From Oxalobacteraceae sp. CFBP 13730 (GTDB lineage: Bacteria > Pseudomonadota > Gammaproteobacteria > Burkholderiales > Burkholderiaceae_D): a stretch of DNA of 64,000 nt. Every line of letters begins with the position of its first letter. Position 1 is the first letter of the stretch. Positions 44,115-54,940 of this stretch are shown piece by piece. Below the pieces are notes generated by a model that saw only the letters and a list, made by a program, of their open reading frames with translations, made no database searches and was not told the DNA's origin. The stretch spans positions 496,001-560,000 of the forward strand of contig JACYUQ010000002.1 in the NCBI GenBank assembly GCA_014841835.1, in the 5' to 3' direction. A program made the position numbers and the translations under genes.

Positions 44115-44933
44115 ATGGACGCCATCCGACTGGGCCCGCTGTACCTTCCGATCGCGGTCGTCCTGTCGCTGGCGGCGGTACTGGCCGCCACGCTGGTCGC
44201 CGAATGGTTCCGGCGCCGGCGCGGCATCGATCCAAGCGGCGCGCTCTGGAACATGATTGTGGCCGGCTTCGTCTCGGCCCGCCTCGCGTTTATCCTGAAG
44301 CACCATGCGATCTACCTGGCCGCGCCGTCCAGCGTGTTCGATATCCGTGATGGCGGCTTCTCGTCGGTCGCCGGCCTGATCGCAGGCTGCGTGGTCGGCG
44401 CCGAGCTGACGCGTCGCCATGCGGCGCTGCGGCGGCCCGTGCTGGCCTGCATGCTGGCCGGCTGCACGGTCTGGTTTGGCGGTACCCTGCTGAATCAGGC
44501 ACTGACGCCGTCCCATACGCCGCTGCCGGCCGTGATGGTGCGCCAGCTCGACGGCCGCGAAATCGCGCTGCGCAGCTTCGCCAATCGCCCTGTCGTGCTG
44601 AACCTGTGGGCCACCTGGTGCCCGCCCTGCCGGCGCGAAATGCCGGCCTTGTTGGCGGCGCAGGCGCAGCATCCCGACATTGCGTTCGTGCTGGTCAACC
44701 AGGGCGAATCCGCTGACACCGTTGCCGCTTACGTCGAGCGAGAGCGCCTGCGCTTGCCAGTACCGTCAGCGACGATCCTGCTGGATCCGGGCAGCCAGGT
44801 CGCCGCGCGGCTTGGCGCGGCCGGCATGCCGACGACGCTGTTCTACGATGCGGCAGGCCGTCTGCGCACGCGCCATGTCGGTGAACTCTCGCCGGCGACA
44901 CTGGCCGACAAGCTGGCCGTGATCCGGCCCTGA
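44115..44933 (+). CDS. Lgt-like membrane domain fused to TlpA-type thioredoxin
   Basis: A 272-residue fusion. The first half has about four helices resembling the beginning of prolipoprotein diacylglyceryl transferase (FVSARLAFILKHHAIYL... GGFSSVAGLIAGCVVG), but the later Lgt catalytic parts are missing. The second half is a TlpA/ResA-like thioredoxin with WATWCPPCRREMPAL and the cis-Pro in GMPTTLFYD. The thioredoxin domain follows the last helix, so it should face the periplasm. It may reduce or isomerise disulfides; the Lgt-like part may only anchor it. Lies between the CNNM/CorC and persulfide dioxygenase genes. Confidence 0.85.
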   Translation: MDAIRLGPLYLPIAVVLSLAAVLAATLVAEWFRRRRGIDPSGALWNMIVAGFVSARLAFILKHHAIYLAAPSSVFDIRDGGFSSVAGLIAGCVVGAELTRRHAALRRPVLACMLAGCTVWFGGTLLNQALTPSHTPLPAVMVRQLDGREIALRSFANRPVVLNLWATWCPPCRREMPALLAAQAQHPDIAFVLVNQGESADTVAAYVERERLRLPVPSATILLDPGSQVAARLGAAGMPTTLFYDAAGRLRTRHVGELSPATLADKLAVIRP

Positions 44934-44976
44934 GCCACGTATGTGGTACAACATGGGCGCTACCGAGGAACCCATC

Positions 44977-45678
44977 ATGCAACTGAACCCGATCCAGCTG
45001 TTCGACGCCGAGTCGTCCACCTTCACGTATATCCTGGCCGCGCCCGGCGCTTTTGACGCGGCGATTATCGATCCGGTCGACCGCCACTTCGACCGCGATC
45101 TGGCGCATCTCGAACGCCTTGGCCTGCGCCTGACGCACGTGTTCGAAACGCACGCACACGCCGATCACGTCACGTCCGCCGGGCGCCTGCGCGCCCACAC
45201 GGGCGCCAAGGCATGCGCGCCGGGCGGCTGTGGCATCGCGCCGGCCGAAATCCAGCTGCAGGACGGCGACCGCATCGGATTCGCTGACGGCGAAGAACTT
45301 GCCGTGATCCACACGCCGGGCCACACGGCCGGCAGCATGTGCTACCTGTGGCGCGGCAACCTGTTCAGTGGCGACACGCTGCTCATTGGCGGGTGCGGCC
45401 GCACCGATTTCCAGGGCGGCAGCGCGGGCGACTTGTATGACAGCGTCACCGGCAAATTGTTCACGCTCGACAGGGCGACGCGGGTCTGGCCCGGCCATGA
45501 CTACAAGGGCCAGTCGGTCTCGACCATCGGCTGGGAACGCGCGCACAATGCCCGCCTCGCCGGCCGCGAGCGTGCTGATTTCATCGCGCTGATGGCGGCG
45601 CTCGACCTGCCACGCCCGGGCCTGATGGATGTTGCCGTGCCAGCCAACCGCAATCTGGGACTGGCGCACGGCGTGTGA
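44977..45678 (+). CDS. ETHE1-like persulfide dioxygenase (MBL fold)
   Basis: A 233-residue metallo-beta-lactamase-fold protein. THAHADHVTSAGRLR, HTPGHTAGSMCYLW, SGDTLLIGGCGRTDFQGGSAGDLYDSV and WPGHDYKGQSVSTI follow the ETHE1 pattern closely, including the GCGRTDFQ stretch and the His/Asp/His iron ligands. Such enzymes oxidise glutathione persulfide to sulfite in sulfide detoxification. No rhodanese domain is fused and no sulfide:quinone reductase gene is adjacent. ATG at 44953 is an alternative start. It lies 43 bases after the thioredoxin fusion. Confidence 0.87.
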   Translation: MQLNPIQLFDAESSTFTYILAAPGAFDAAIIDPVDRHFDRDLAHLERLGLRLTHVFETHAHADHVTSAGRLRAHTGAKACAPGGCGIAPAEIQLQDGDRIGFADGEELAVIHTPGHTAGSMCYLWRGNLFSGDTLLIGGCGRTDFQGGSAGDLYDSVTGKLFTLDRATRVWPGHDYKGQSVSTIGWERAHNARLAGRERADFIALMAALDLPRPGLMDVAVPANRNLGLAHGV

Positions 45679-45690
45679 TTGCCACAGGCG

Positions 45691-45718
45691 AAAAAAAAAG
45701 CGCGACCGAAGCCGCGCT
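45691..45718 (-). terminator. Rho-independent terminator of the 34-residue ORF
   Basis: AGCGCG/CGCGCT stem around an 8-base loop; on the minus strand it is followed by nine T (45699-45691). It is 44 bases after the stop of the small minus-strand ORF. Confidence 0.8.
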
Positions 45719-45761
45719 CTTCTGACCGTCACCCGATGAGTGACAGTTACTGGTTCAGTAC

Positions 45762-45866
45762 TCAGTAACGCCAGGTCTTCTTTTGGGCAACCGGACGCTT
45801 CATGACCTTGGTCTGAAATTGTTTCCACAGCAGGCCCGCCAGGGCCATCATGATCATCTTGCGCAT
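45762..45866 (-). CDS. Small 34-residue basic protein, unknown
   Basis: MRKMIMMALAGLLWKQFQTK then VMKRPVAQKKTWRY: a short hydrophobic N-terminal helix followed by a strongly basic tail. GGAG lies six bases before the ATG, and an intrinsic terminator follows on the same strand, so it has the full set of signals of a real small gene. It sits alone between two plus-strand genes. I do not recognise the family; a small membrane-associated or nucleic-acid-binding peptide are both possible. Confidence 0.6.
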   Translation of the reverse strand: MRKMIMMALAGLLWKQFQTKVMKRPVAQKKTWRY

Positions 45867-45940
45867 GCTTGTCTCCAGTGAGTGTCGGCGAATTGCCATC
45901 ACCTCCAGCATAGCGTGACAAGCGAAACCGTGGCGCGAGT

Positions 45941-45968
45941 TTGCCGCGCCCCGCCAATGCAGTAGAAT
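45941..45968 (+). promoter_or_regulatory. Putative sigma-70 promoter of the amino-acid permease gene
   Basis: TTGCCG, a 16-base spacer, TAGAAT (45963-45968); start near 45975, giving a 27-base leader before the ATG at 46002. Confidence 0.45.
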
Positions 45969-46001
45969 CCCTGTCTTTATAGCAAGATCAAGAAACCGAC
46001 G

Positions 46002-47360
46002 ATGGACGACGGGCATCACCAACTCAAGCGCGGACTCAAGAACCGCCACATCCAGCTGATCGCCTTGGGCGGCGCCATCGGCACCGGCCTGTTCCTCGGC
46101 ATCGCCTCGACCATCCAGATGGCCGGTCCCTCAGTGCTGCTCGGGTATGCGATTGCCGGCGCGGTCGCCTTCCTGATCATGCGCCAGCTGGGCGAGATGA
46201 TCGTGGCTGAACCGGTGGCCGGCTCGTTCAGCCACTTCGCCGACAAGTATTGCGGGCGCCGGGCCGGCTTTGTCTCGGGCTGGAACTACTGGGTCATGTA
46301 CATCCTTGTCAGCCTGGCTGAGCTGACAGCGCTGGGCATCTATATGCAGTATTGGTTTCCCGAGCTGCCGACGTGGGTCTCGGCACTGGGCTTCTTCGTG
46401 CTCGTCAACCTGCTCAGCCTGTTGAACGTGAAAGCCTTCGGCGAGCTGGAATTCTGGTTTGCCGTCATCAAGGTCGCGGCCGTGGTCGGCATGATCGTGT
46501 TCGGCCTGTACCTGTTGATCGGCGGCGGTGCCGGCCCCGAGGCGGGCGTGTCCAACCTGTGGCGCCATGGCGGCTTCTTCCCCAACGGCGTCGCGGGCCT
46601 GGCCATGGCCATGGCGGTCATCATGTTTTCGTTTGGCGGGCTGGAGCTGATCGGCATCACCGCCGCCGAGGCAGACGACCCGTCGCGCACGATTCCGCGC
46701 GCGACCAATAATGCGCTGTATCGCATCCTGATCTTCTACATCGGCGCGCTGGCCGTGCTGTTGATGCTGTTCCCATGGCAGAAAGTCGTCACCGGCGGCA
46801 GCCCGTTCGTGCTGATCTTCGCCGCGCTCGACAACGGCTGGGTCGCCAACGTCCTGAACCTGGTCGTGCTGACGGCCGCGCTGTCGGTCTACAACGGCTG
46901 CGTGTATGCCAACAGCCGCATGCTGTTCGGCCTGGCCGCGCAAGGCAACGCACCGCGCGCGCTGATGCGCACCAATGCACGCGGCGTGCCGCTCAATGCA
47001 CTGGCCGTGTCGGCCATCGCTACCGGCTCGGCGATCCTGATCAATTACTTCCTGCCGGAAGAAGCACTCGGCATGGTGATGAGCCTGGCCGTCGCCGCGC
47101 TCGTGATCAACTGGGCGATGATTTCGTGGAGCCACCTGCGCTTCCGGCGCAGCAAGGACCAGGCGGGCGAGACGACGTTGTTCCGCAGCCCGTGGTTCCC
47201 GCTGTCGAATTACGTGTGCCTGGCATTCGTCGCCATCCTGCTCGTGATCATGGCGATCACGCCGGGGCTGCGCATTTCGGTGATCCTGATCCCAATCTGG
47301 CTGGGATTGCTGGGCCTGGGCTTCTGGCTGCGCGAGCGGCGCGCGGCTCTGCCGGAATAA
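46002..47360 (+). CDS. Amino-acid permease, AroP/ProY (APC) type
   Basis: A 452-residue, 12-helix permease. LKNRHIQLIALGGAIGTGLFLGIASTIQMAGPSVLLGYAIAG is the APC-family opening of the amino-acid transporter group (AroP, PheP, ProY, GabP), and SGWNYWVMYILVSLAELTA and the FSFGGLELIGITAAEADDP loop agree. Substrate unresolved: proline and aromatic amino acids are both possible. The last codons (GFWLRERRA) are duplicated as a 31-bp DNA repeat 979 bp downstream. Confidence 0.9.
   Translation: MDDGHHQLKRGLKNRHIQLIALGGAIGTGLFLGIASTIQMAGPSVLLGYAIAGAVAFLIMRQLGEMIVAEPVAGSFSHFADKYCGRRAGFVSGWNYWVMYILVSLAELTALGIYMQYWFPELPTWVSALGFFVLVNLLSLLNVKAFGELEFWFAVIKVAAVVGMIVFGLYLLIGGGAGPEAGVSNLWRHGGFFPNGVAGLAMAMAVIMFSFGGLELIGITAAEADDPSRTIPRATNNALYRILIFYIGALAVLLMLFPWQKVVTGGSPFVLIFAALDNGWVANVLNLVVLTAALSVYNGCVYANSRMLFGLAAQGNAPRALMRTNARGVPLNALAVSAIATGSAILINYFLPEEALGMVMSLAVAALVINWAMISWSHLRFRRSKDQAGETTLFRSPWFPLSNYVCLAFVAILLVIMAITPGLRISVILIPIWLGLLGLGFWLRERRAALPE
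47314..47344 (+). repeat. Direct repeat, copy 1 (permease 3' end)
   Basis: 31 bases in the permease C-terminal codons, matching 48293-48323 at 30 of 31 positions in the same orientation. The two copies bracket the outer-membrane barrel gene. Confidence 0.8.
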
Positions 47361-47370
47361 ACCTGGATGC

Positions 47371-47392
47371 GCTGCGCTCTTGAGGGCGCAGC
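47371..47392. other. Hairpin after the permease gene
   Basis: GCTGCGC and GCGCAGC pair, extended by TC/GG to a TTGA tetraloop, eleven bases after the stop. No T-run follows on the plus strand, so termination here would be weak. Confidence 0.4.
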
Positions 47393-47453
47393 AACGCCCG
47401 TTGTGCAGGCGCAGTACGCATTTCGGATGTACGGGTCTGTGGCAAAATCGGTA

Positions 47454-47479
47454 TTTACAGAACGCAGAAAAACTGTAAA
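47454..47479. promoter_or_regulatory. Inverted repeat TTTACAG-N12-CTGTAAA upstream of the barrel gene
   Basis: Perfect 7-bp arms, 12 bases apart, ending 45 bases before the outer-membrane protein ATG. The order of the half-sites (ACAG then CTGT) is opposite to a LexA box. Candidate operator. Confidence 0.4.
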
Positions 47480-47524
47480 GTGATTGGCTGCTCTGTTCCG
47501 TAGTTCCATCGCCGGAGAACTGCC

Positions 47525-48184
47525 ATGAACCAGCCTTCCAAGTCGCGCTGCGTCACCTATATCACTGCATTCCTGTTGCTGGCGCCGTTGGTGGCAGTCG
47601 CCCAGGACGAGGCAACCTTCTACGCCAGCGCTTACGGCGGCATCCCCGCCGCGCCGTCCACGAGCTTTTCGGAGTTCCGTCCTACCGGTCCCGGTGTGGG
47701 GGGCACGGCCAAGTTTGGTGGCGGTCTCGGCTTCGGTGCTGCCGTGGGCAGTCGCTTCGCCAACGGGTGGGCCGTCGAGCTGGCGTGGGGCGAGCGTGGC
47801 AACTATCTCAGGCGCGTCGGTGGCGTCTCAGTCGATGGCAATATCTTCTCCGAACTGGTCCTGTTGAACGCGTACTACCGCTTTCCGGCGCGGGGCGCGT
47901 TACGTCCGTTCATCGGCGCGGGTCTGGGCTACGTGGTCGCCCTGGATATTGACGTTGACCGCAACGGGTCAGAGCAGGAGTATTCGCGCAAAGGCGGCGT
48001 GGCGGTACAAGCCGTCGCGGGCGTCGAGTACAGCCTCGCGCCCCGCTGGCGCCTGAGCGGCGATGCGCGCTGGACGAGCGTCGACAGTGGCACATTCAAA
48101 GCCTCCGATGCTGGCAATGTGTTGATCGGCAAGCCGAAATATCGACCTGCTTCGCTCAATTTCGGCGTCACCTATCTGTTCTAA
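47525..48184 (+). CDS. Outer-membrane beta-barrel protein
   Basis: A 219-residue protein with a signal peptide (TYITAFLLLAPLVAVAQ) and a small eight-strand barrel pattern: alternating strands with Gly-rich turns (GVGGTAKFGGGLGFGAAVGSRF), LRPFIGAGLGYVVAL, VQAVAGVEYSLAPRWRLSGDARW and a C-terminal Phe (VTYLF). This fits the OmpW/OmpX-like porin-fold group. GGAG precedes the ATG. The gene and its control region lie between two copies of a 31-bp sequence from the permease end, which suggests it was inserted or rearranged at this place. Confidence 0.82.
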   Translation: MNQPSKSRCVTYITAFLLLAPLVAVAQDEATFYASAYGGIPAAPSTSFSEFRPTGPGVGGTAKFGGGLGFGAAVGSRFANGWAVELAWGERGNYLRRVGGVSVDGNIFSELVLLNAYYRFPARGALRPFIGAGLGYVVALDIDVDRNGSEQEYSRKGGVAVQAVAGVEYSLAPRWRLSGDARWTSVDSGTFKASDAGNVLIGKPKYRPASLNFGVTYLF

Positions 48185-48292
48185 GCGGCCCGTGGCACGT
48201 CCAACCGCGTTTCAGCGGCCTGCTTCGCTCGATGATTTTGCTGCGTAGCATTCAAGCACCACCTTCCCGCGTCAGGAGATTCGCGCTCCAGA

Positions 48293-48323
48293 GCCTGGGG
48301 TTCTGGCTGCGCGAGCGGCGCGC
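48293..48323 (+). repeat. Direct repeat, copy 2
   Basis: Non-coding copy of the permease 3' end (one mismatch to 47314-47344), just before the convergent DinB gene. Confidence 0.8.
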
Positions 48324-48328
48324 CAGCG

Positions 48329-48871
48329 TCACGCCGGCGGCCGGTCCCCGATAAGCACCAGCAGGTCGGTCACGCCGATATCGGCGCCGGCCTGCGTCAG
48401 CAAGGTGCTGGCCTGGCCGCGGTGATGGGTCTGGTGATTGAAGAAGTGCAGCAGCAAGCTGCCGAACGGCTTGCAGAACGAGGCGCCACGCGTGTTGCGG
48501 TAAGCCAGCACGTGGGCCAGATCGGCCGCCGATACCTCGGCCGCCAGCGCCATGACGATCCGGTCGATCCGCTCGCGCTGCACGCGCAGCAGCGGCAGGC
48601 TGTCCCCGTACGACTGGCGCAAGTCGCTGGGGATCGCCGCGCCACGTAGCGTCTCGAGCGCGCGAAACATCGTCACATGGCCAGCAAAGCGTGACAGCCA
48701 GATGCTGTCGGCTGCGACCAGGTGGTTCAGCGTTCCCAGCAATGATCCAAAGAAGGCGCGCCGGTCGGCAGTGACCGCCTCATGCGGCAAGGTCGCGGCC
48801 GCGTCGTACACCTGGCGGTTCATCGTCGCGTTGTAGCGTGCCAGCAGAAGGATGTCGTCGCAGGTCGGCAT
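48329..48871 (-). CDS. DinB family protein
   Basis: A 180-residue four-helix-bundle protein of the DinB/YfiT metalloenzyme superfamily. The metal-site histidines are visible: LLGTLNHLVAADSIW and HFFNHQTHHRGQASTLL; the NHQTHHRGQ motif is diagnostic. Members include thiol S-transferases with mycothiol or bacillithiol and enzymes of unknown activity; they are not DNA polymerases despite the name. The ATG at 48871 is preceded by GGAGG. Monocistronic, facing the barrel gene. Confidence 0.85.
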   Translation of the reverse strand: MPTCDDILLLARYNATMNRQVYDAAATLPHEAVTADRRAFFGSLLGTLNHLVAADSIWLSRFAGHVTMFRALETLRGAAIPSDLRQSYGDSLPLLRVQRERIDRIVMALAAEVSAADLAHVLAYRNTRGASFCKPFGSLLLHFFNHQTHHRGQASTLLTQAGADIGVTDLLVLIGDRPPA

Positions 48872-49060
48872 ACTGCCTCCGGTCATGGGGGGAAGCTCGA
48901 TTTTCTCACCCGCGCATCTTTCCTTCGAAAATTAAATTGCTGCATCGCGTTGCCCGCACTGCCTGGCCGCAAACACAGCATGACGCTGCGCAAGCTCGCC
49001 GATTCGTCTGCACATGCCTCTCCCGTATGGTGCATAGCAATATGAAAATACTTTGCCGCA

Positions 49061-51413
<2,353 letters not shown>

Positions 51414-51415
51414 TC

Positions 51416-52762
51416 ATGGGGATTCATGTCATCAAGATGCCGGACCTGGGCGAAGGCATCGCCGAAGTGGAAGTGGTGGCCTGGCACGTCCAGCCGGGTG
51501 ACACGGTGCGCGAAGACCAGGTGCTGGCCGACGTCATGACCGACAAGGCGACGGTGGAGATTCCGTCGCCCGTCGCCGGGACGATCACGAGCCTGGGCGG
51601 CGCCATCGGCCAGTCGCTGGCCGTGGGCGCGGAACTGATCCGCCTCGAAGTCGCCGGCGCCGGCAACGTCAGTGCTGACAAGGCGCGCCGTGAACCCGTG
51701 CAGTCCGGCGCGGCGACTGCGCCGGCCGAAGAAGTGGCGGAACCGCAGCTCGAGGCGGTGGCAGCGCATGCATCAGCCGCGCCAGTGTCAGCGCCAGCGC
51801 CCGCCGCCGCACCGGCGAAGCCAGCGCCAGCGAAATCCGCACCCGTGCGGGCCACGTCCGGCGCGCCACTACGCGCCGACGGCGAAAAACCGCTGGCACC
51901 GCCGGCCGTGCGCCAGCGCGCCTGGGACCTGGGCGTCGAGCTGCAGTTCGTGCCCGGCAGCGGGCCCGCAGGCCGCATCACGCACGCCGACCTGGATGCG
52001 CACGTGGCCGGGCGCCGCGGCGGCGCGGTGGGTGGCGCGATGGACGAGCGCTACGCCGAACAGCACGGCGAACACGCCACGCAGATTATTGGCCTGCGCC
52101 GCAAGATCGCCGAGAAGATGCAGGAAGCCAAGCGCAACATCCCGCACTTCACCTACGTCGAAGAAGTCGACGTGACCGAACTCGAAGCGCTGCGCCTGCA
52201 ACTCAATGCGCGCTATGGCCAGGAACGCGGCAAGCTCACGCTGCTGCCGCTGTTGATGCGCGCCGTGGTGCTGGCGCTGCGCAGCTATCCGATGATGAGC
52301 GCGCGCTACGACGACGAGGCCAACACGCTGACGACCTATGACGCGGCCCACATCGGCATCGCGGCGCAAACCGAATCGGGCCTGATGGTGCCGGTGGTGC
52401 GTCACGCCGAATCGCGCGATCCATGGTCGAGCGCCGCCGAAATCGCGCGCCTGGCCGAAGCCGCCCGCAGCGGCAAGGCCACGCGTGACGAACTGACAGG
52501 CTCGACGATCACGATCACGAGTCTGGGCGCGTTGGGCGGCATCGTCACGACGCCTGTCATCAACCGGCCCGAGGTCGCCATCGTCGGTGTGAACCGCATC
52601 GTCGACCGTCCCGTCATCCGTGACGGTGCGATGGTGGCGCGCAAGATGATGAACCTGTCATCCTCGTTCGACCACCGCGTCATCGACGGCATGGTGGCCG
52701 CCCAGTTCGTGCAGTCGATCCGGGGCTACCTCGAATTTCCTGCCACCCTGTTCGTGGAGTAA
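51416..52762 (+). CDS. bkdB: Branched-chain 2-oxoacid dehydrogenase E2 (lipoamide acyltransferase)
   Basis: A 448-residue E2: one lipoyl domain (lipoyl Lys in VMTDKATVEIPSPVAG), an Ala/Pro linker, a subunit-binding domain (PPAVRQRAWDLGVELQFVPGSGPAGRITHADLDAHV) and the catalytic acyltransferase domain with FDHRVIDGMVAAQF. It forms the core that passes acyl groups to coenzyme A. GGAGG precedes the ATG at 51416, three bases after E1 beta ends. Confidence 0.94.
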   Translation: MGIHVIKMPDLGEGIAEVEVVAWHVQPGDTVREDQVLADVMTDKATVEIPSPVAGTITSLGGAIGQSLAVGAELIRLEVAGAGNVSADKARREPVQSGAATAPAEEVAEPQLEAVAAHASAAPVSAPAPAAAPAKPAPAKSAPVRATSGAPLRADGEKPLAPPAVRQRAWDLGVELQFVPGSGPAGRITHADLDAHVAGRRGGAVGGAMDERYAEQHGEHATQIIGLRRKIAEKMQEAKRNIPHFTYVEEVDVTELEALRLQLNARYGQERGKLTLLPLLMRAVVLALRSYPMMSARYDDEANTLTTYDAAHIGIAAQTESGLMVPVVRHAESRDPWSSAAEIARLAEAARSGKATRDELTGSTITITSLGALGGIVTTPVINRPEVAIVGVNRIVDRPVIRDGAMVARKMMNLSSSFDHRVIDGMVAAQFVQSIRGYLEFPATLFVE

Positions 52763-52765
52763 ACG

Positions 52766-54169
52766 ATGGAGACAATCAATACGACCCTCCTGATCATCGG
52801 CGGCGGTCCGGCCGGCTACGTGGCGGGCATCCGCGCCGGCCAGCTCGGCATCCCCACCGTTCTCGTCGAAGGCGCGCAGCCGGGCGGCACCTGCCTGAAC
52901 ATCGGCTGCATTCCGTCCAAGGCGCTGATTCATGCGGCCGACGAGTACGCCAAGACCGTGCACTACGCGGCGCAAACGTCGCCCCTGGGGATCAGGGTCG
53001 ACGCGACCAGCATCGACCTCGAAAAAACGGTGGCCTGGAAAGATGGCATCGTCAAGCGCCTGACTGGCGGCGTGGGCGCGCTGCTGAAGAAACAGGGTGT
53101 GCGCGTGATACGCGGCTGGGCGCGCGTCCTCGACGGCAAGACCGTCGAAGTGCAGCCGCACGAAGGCAGCGGGCAAGAGCCGGTGCGCATTCGCTGCGAA
53201 CACCTGCTGCTGGCGAGCGGCTCGCACGCGGTCGAACTGCCGTTCATGCCGTTTGGCGGGCCGGTCATTTCATCGACCGAGGCGCTGTCACTGCGTGAGG
53301 TGCCACGCCGCATGGTCGTGGTCGGCGCCGGCTATATCGGGCTGGAGCTGGGCACGGCGTTTCGCAAGCTGGGCAGCCAGGTCACGGTCGTCGAAGCGGC
53401 CGAGCGCATCCTGCCGGCCTATGATGCGGACCTGGTCAAACCCGTGGCCAGTTCGCTCGAGCGCCTGGGTGTGGACGTGCGCCTGGCCACGTCGGTGCTG
53501 GGCATGGAGGGCGAGCGGGTCAAGGTGCGCGACGCCTCCGGCGTGGAAGCCTATCTCGAGGCCGATCGCGTGCTGGTGGCCGTGGGCCGCAAGCCGGCAA
53601 CCACCGGCTGGGGCCTGGAGCACCTGATGCTCGACATGAACGGGCGCGCGGTAAAAGTCGACGAGCAATGCCGCACGTCGATGCGCAATGTCTGGGCGAT
53701 CGGCGACCTGACGGGCGAACCGATGCTGGCGCACCGCGCGATGGCGCAGGGCGAGATGGTGGCAGAGATCATCGCCGGCAAGCGGCGCTGGTTCCATCCA
53801 GCGGCGATTCCGGCCGTGTGCTATACCGATCCCGAGATCGTGGTGGCCGGCATGTCGCCTGGCGAAGCGGCAGCGGCCGGCATCGACGCCATCAGCGCGA
53901 GCTTCCCGTTCAGCGCCAACGGGCGGGCGATGACGATCGAGAGCACCGACGGTTTTGTGCGCGTCGTCGCGCGCAAGGACAATCACCTGATCCTGGGCTG
54001 GCAGGCAGTGGGCGTCGGCGTGGCGGAACTGGCGGCAGGCTTCACGCAGTCGATCGAGCTGGGCGCGCAACTGGAAGACGTGGCACGCACGATTCACGCG
54101 CATCCAACCCTCGGTGAAGCGGTGCAGGAAGCAGCGCTGCGCGCGCTGGGCCACGCACTGCATATCTGA
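52766..54169 (+). CDS. lpdV: Dihydrolipoyl dehydrogenase (E3) of the branched-chain complex
   Basis: A 467-residue FAD disulfide reductase. [19 protein letters not shown] binds [18 protein letters not shown] holds the redox cysteines, [20 protein letters not shown] binds NAD and [15 protein letters not shown] carries the catalytic His-Glu pair. It reoxidises the lipoyl arm of the adjacent E2. It starts three bases after the E2 stop. The dedicated E3 within the bkd operon is as in Pseudomonas. Confidence 0.94.
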   Translation: METINTTLLIIGGGPAGYVAGIRAGQLGIPTVLVEGAQPGGTCLNIGCIPSKALIHAADEYAKTVHYAAQTSPLGIRVDATSIDLEKTVAWKDGIVKRLTGGVGALLKKQGVRVIRGWARVLDGKTVEVQPHEGSGQEPVRIRCEHLLLASGSHAVELPFMPFGGPVISSTEALSLREVPRRMVVVGAGYIGLELGTAFRKLGSQVTVVEAAERILPAYDADLVKPVASSLERLGVDVRLATSVLGMEGERVKVRDASGVEAYLEADRVLVAVGRKPATTGWGLEHLMLDMNGRAVKVDEQCRTSMRNVWAIGDLTGEPMLAHRAMAQGEMVAEIIAGKRRWFHPAAIPAVCYTDPEIVVAGMSPGEAAAAGIDAISASFPFSANGRAMTIESTDGFVRVVARKDNHLILGWQAVGVGVAELAAGFTQSIELGAQLEDVARTIHAHPTLGEAVQEAALRALGHALHI

Positions 54170-54241
54170 AGCAGGCGCCGTCCCGCACCGGGGCGGCGTC
54201 GGGAGGCCCGGCCATCCGCGCGCTGGCCGCCCGTTGCGGAA

Positions 54242-54877
54242 TCAGTCCGCGACAGGTGCCGCCGCAGGGCGCCGGTTCACCAGCACGGTGCCCAGGCGCA
54301 GTGCTGTGGCCACCGCCTGATCGATCGGCGGCGTGTAGCCACACGCGATCCAGCGCATTGCTATATGGATCACACCACCAACCACCCCCGCCTGCAGCAA
54401 TTCGTCGTCCAGCGCTTCCGGCGCCAGCAGACGTGCTACTGCCTTGCCGATATCGCGCAGTGAATCGTCGAACGTACGGTCCACGGCAACGCTGACGCCA
54501 CGTATTTCCACGAGGAAGACGCGGGCTGAACGTGGCTCGCTTTGTAGCAGAGAGAAATAAGCGTAGAGCATGGCTCGAGCGCGCGCAACCTTGCCGCCGC
54601 GCGTCGCATCGCCAACGTGGAGAATTTGTTTCAGCACTGAATCTGTCACGAAACTGTAGCAATCGATCAAGAGCGCTTCACTGTTCGCGAACGATTCGTA
54701 GAAGTACCGCTCGGTGAGACCAGCGGCGTCGCAAACAGCCTTGACGGTCGCATTATGATAGCCGCGCTCGCCATATACGCTGATCGCGCCCGCAATCAGT
54801 CGGCTGCGTCGATCGGCGCGACGTTGCTCCGGCGTCTGTCCGCGATAGGAGCGGGTGTTGGATAGCTCTTGAGTCAT
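54242..54877 (-). CDS. TetR family transcriptional regulator
   Basis: A 211-residue regulator. Helix-turn-helix near the N-terminus (RRADRRSRLIAGAISVYGERGYHNATVKAVCDAAGLTERYFYESFANSEALLIDCY), then a ligand domain. It is convergent with the bkd operon and 72 bases from it, so its job is not given by position; two dyads just upstream suggest self-control. The ATG at 54877 is chosen; a longer frame to 54916 would pass through the first dyad. Confidence 0.88.
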   Translation of the reverse strand: MTQELSNTRSYRGQTPEQRRADRRSRLIAGAISVYGERGYHNATVKAVCDAAGLTERYFYESFANSEALLIDCYSFVTDSVLKQILHVGDATRGGKVARARAMLYAYFSLLQSEPRSARVFLVEIRGVSVAVDRTFDDSLRDIGKAVARLLAPEALDDELLQAGVVGGVIHIAMRWIACGYTPPIDQAVATALRLGTVLVNRRPAAAPVAD

Positions 54878-54892
54878 TGCAACATTCTGACA

Positions 54893-54940
54893 CATTATCA
54901 CTAATAATGATGACAATCAGCCATGTCAGTACGGTGACAT
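54893..54940. promoter_or_regulatory. Two dyads upstream of the TetR gene
   Basis: CATTAT-N5-ATAATG (54893-54909) and ATGTCA-N6-TGACAT (54923-54940), both perfect, 16 and 46 bases upstream of the start. The second has the length expected for a TetR operator. Confidence 0.5.

Noticed and set aside
47454..47479. LexA (SOS) box reading of the TTTACAG/CTGTAAA repeat
   Set aside because: The half-sites are in the wrong order and spacing for CTGT-N8-ACAG.
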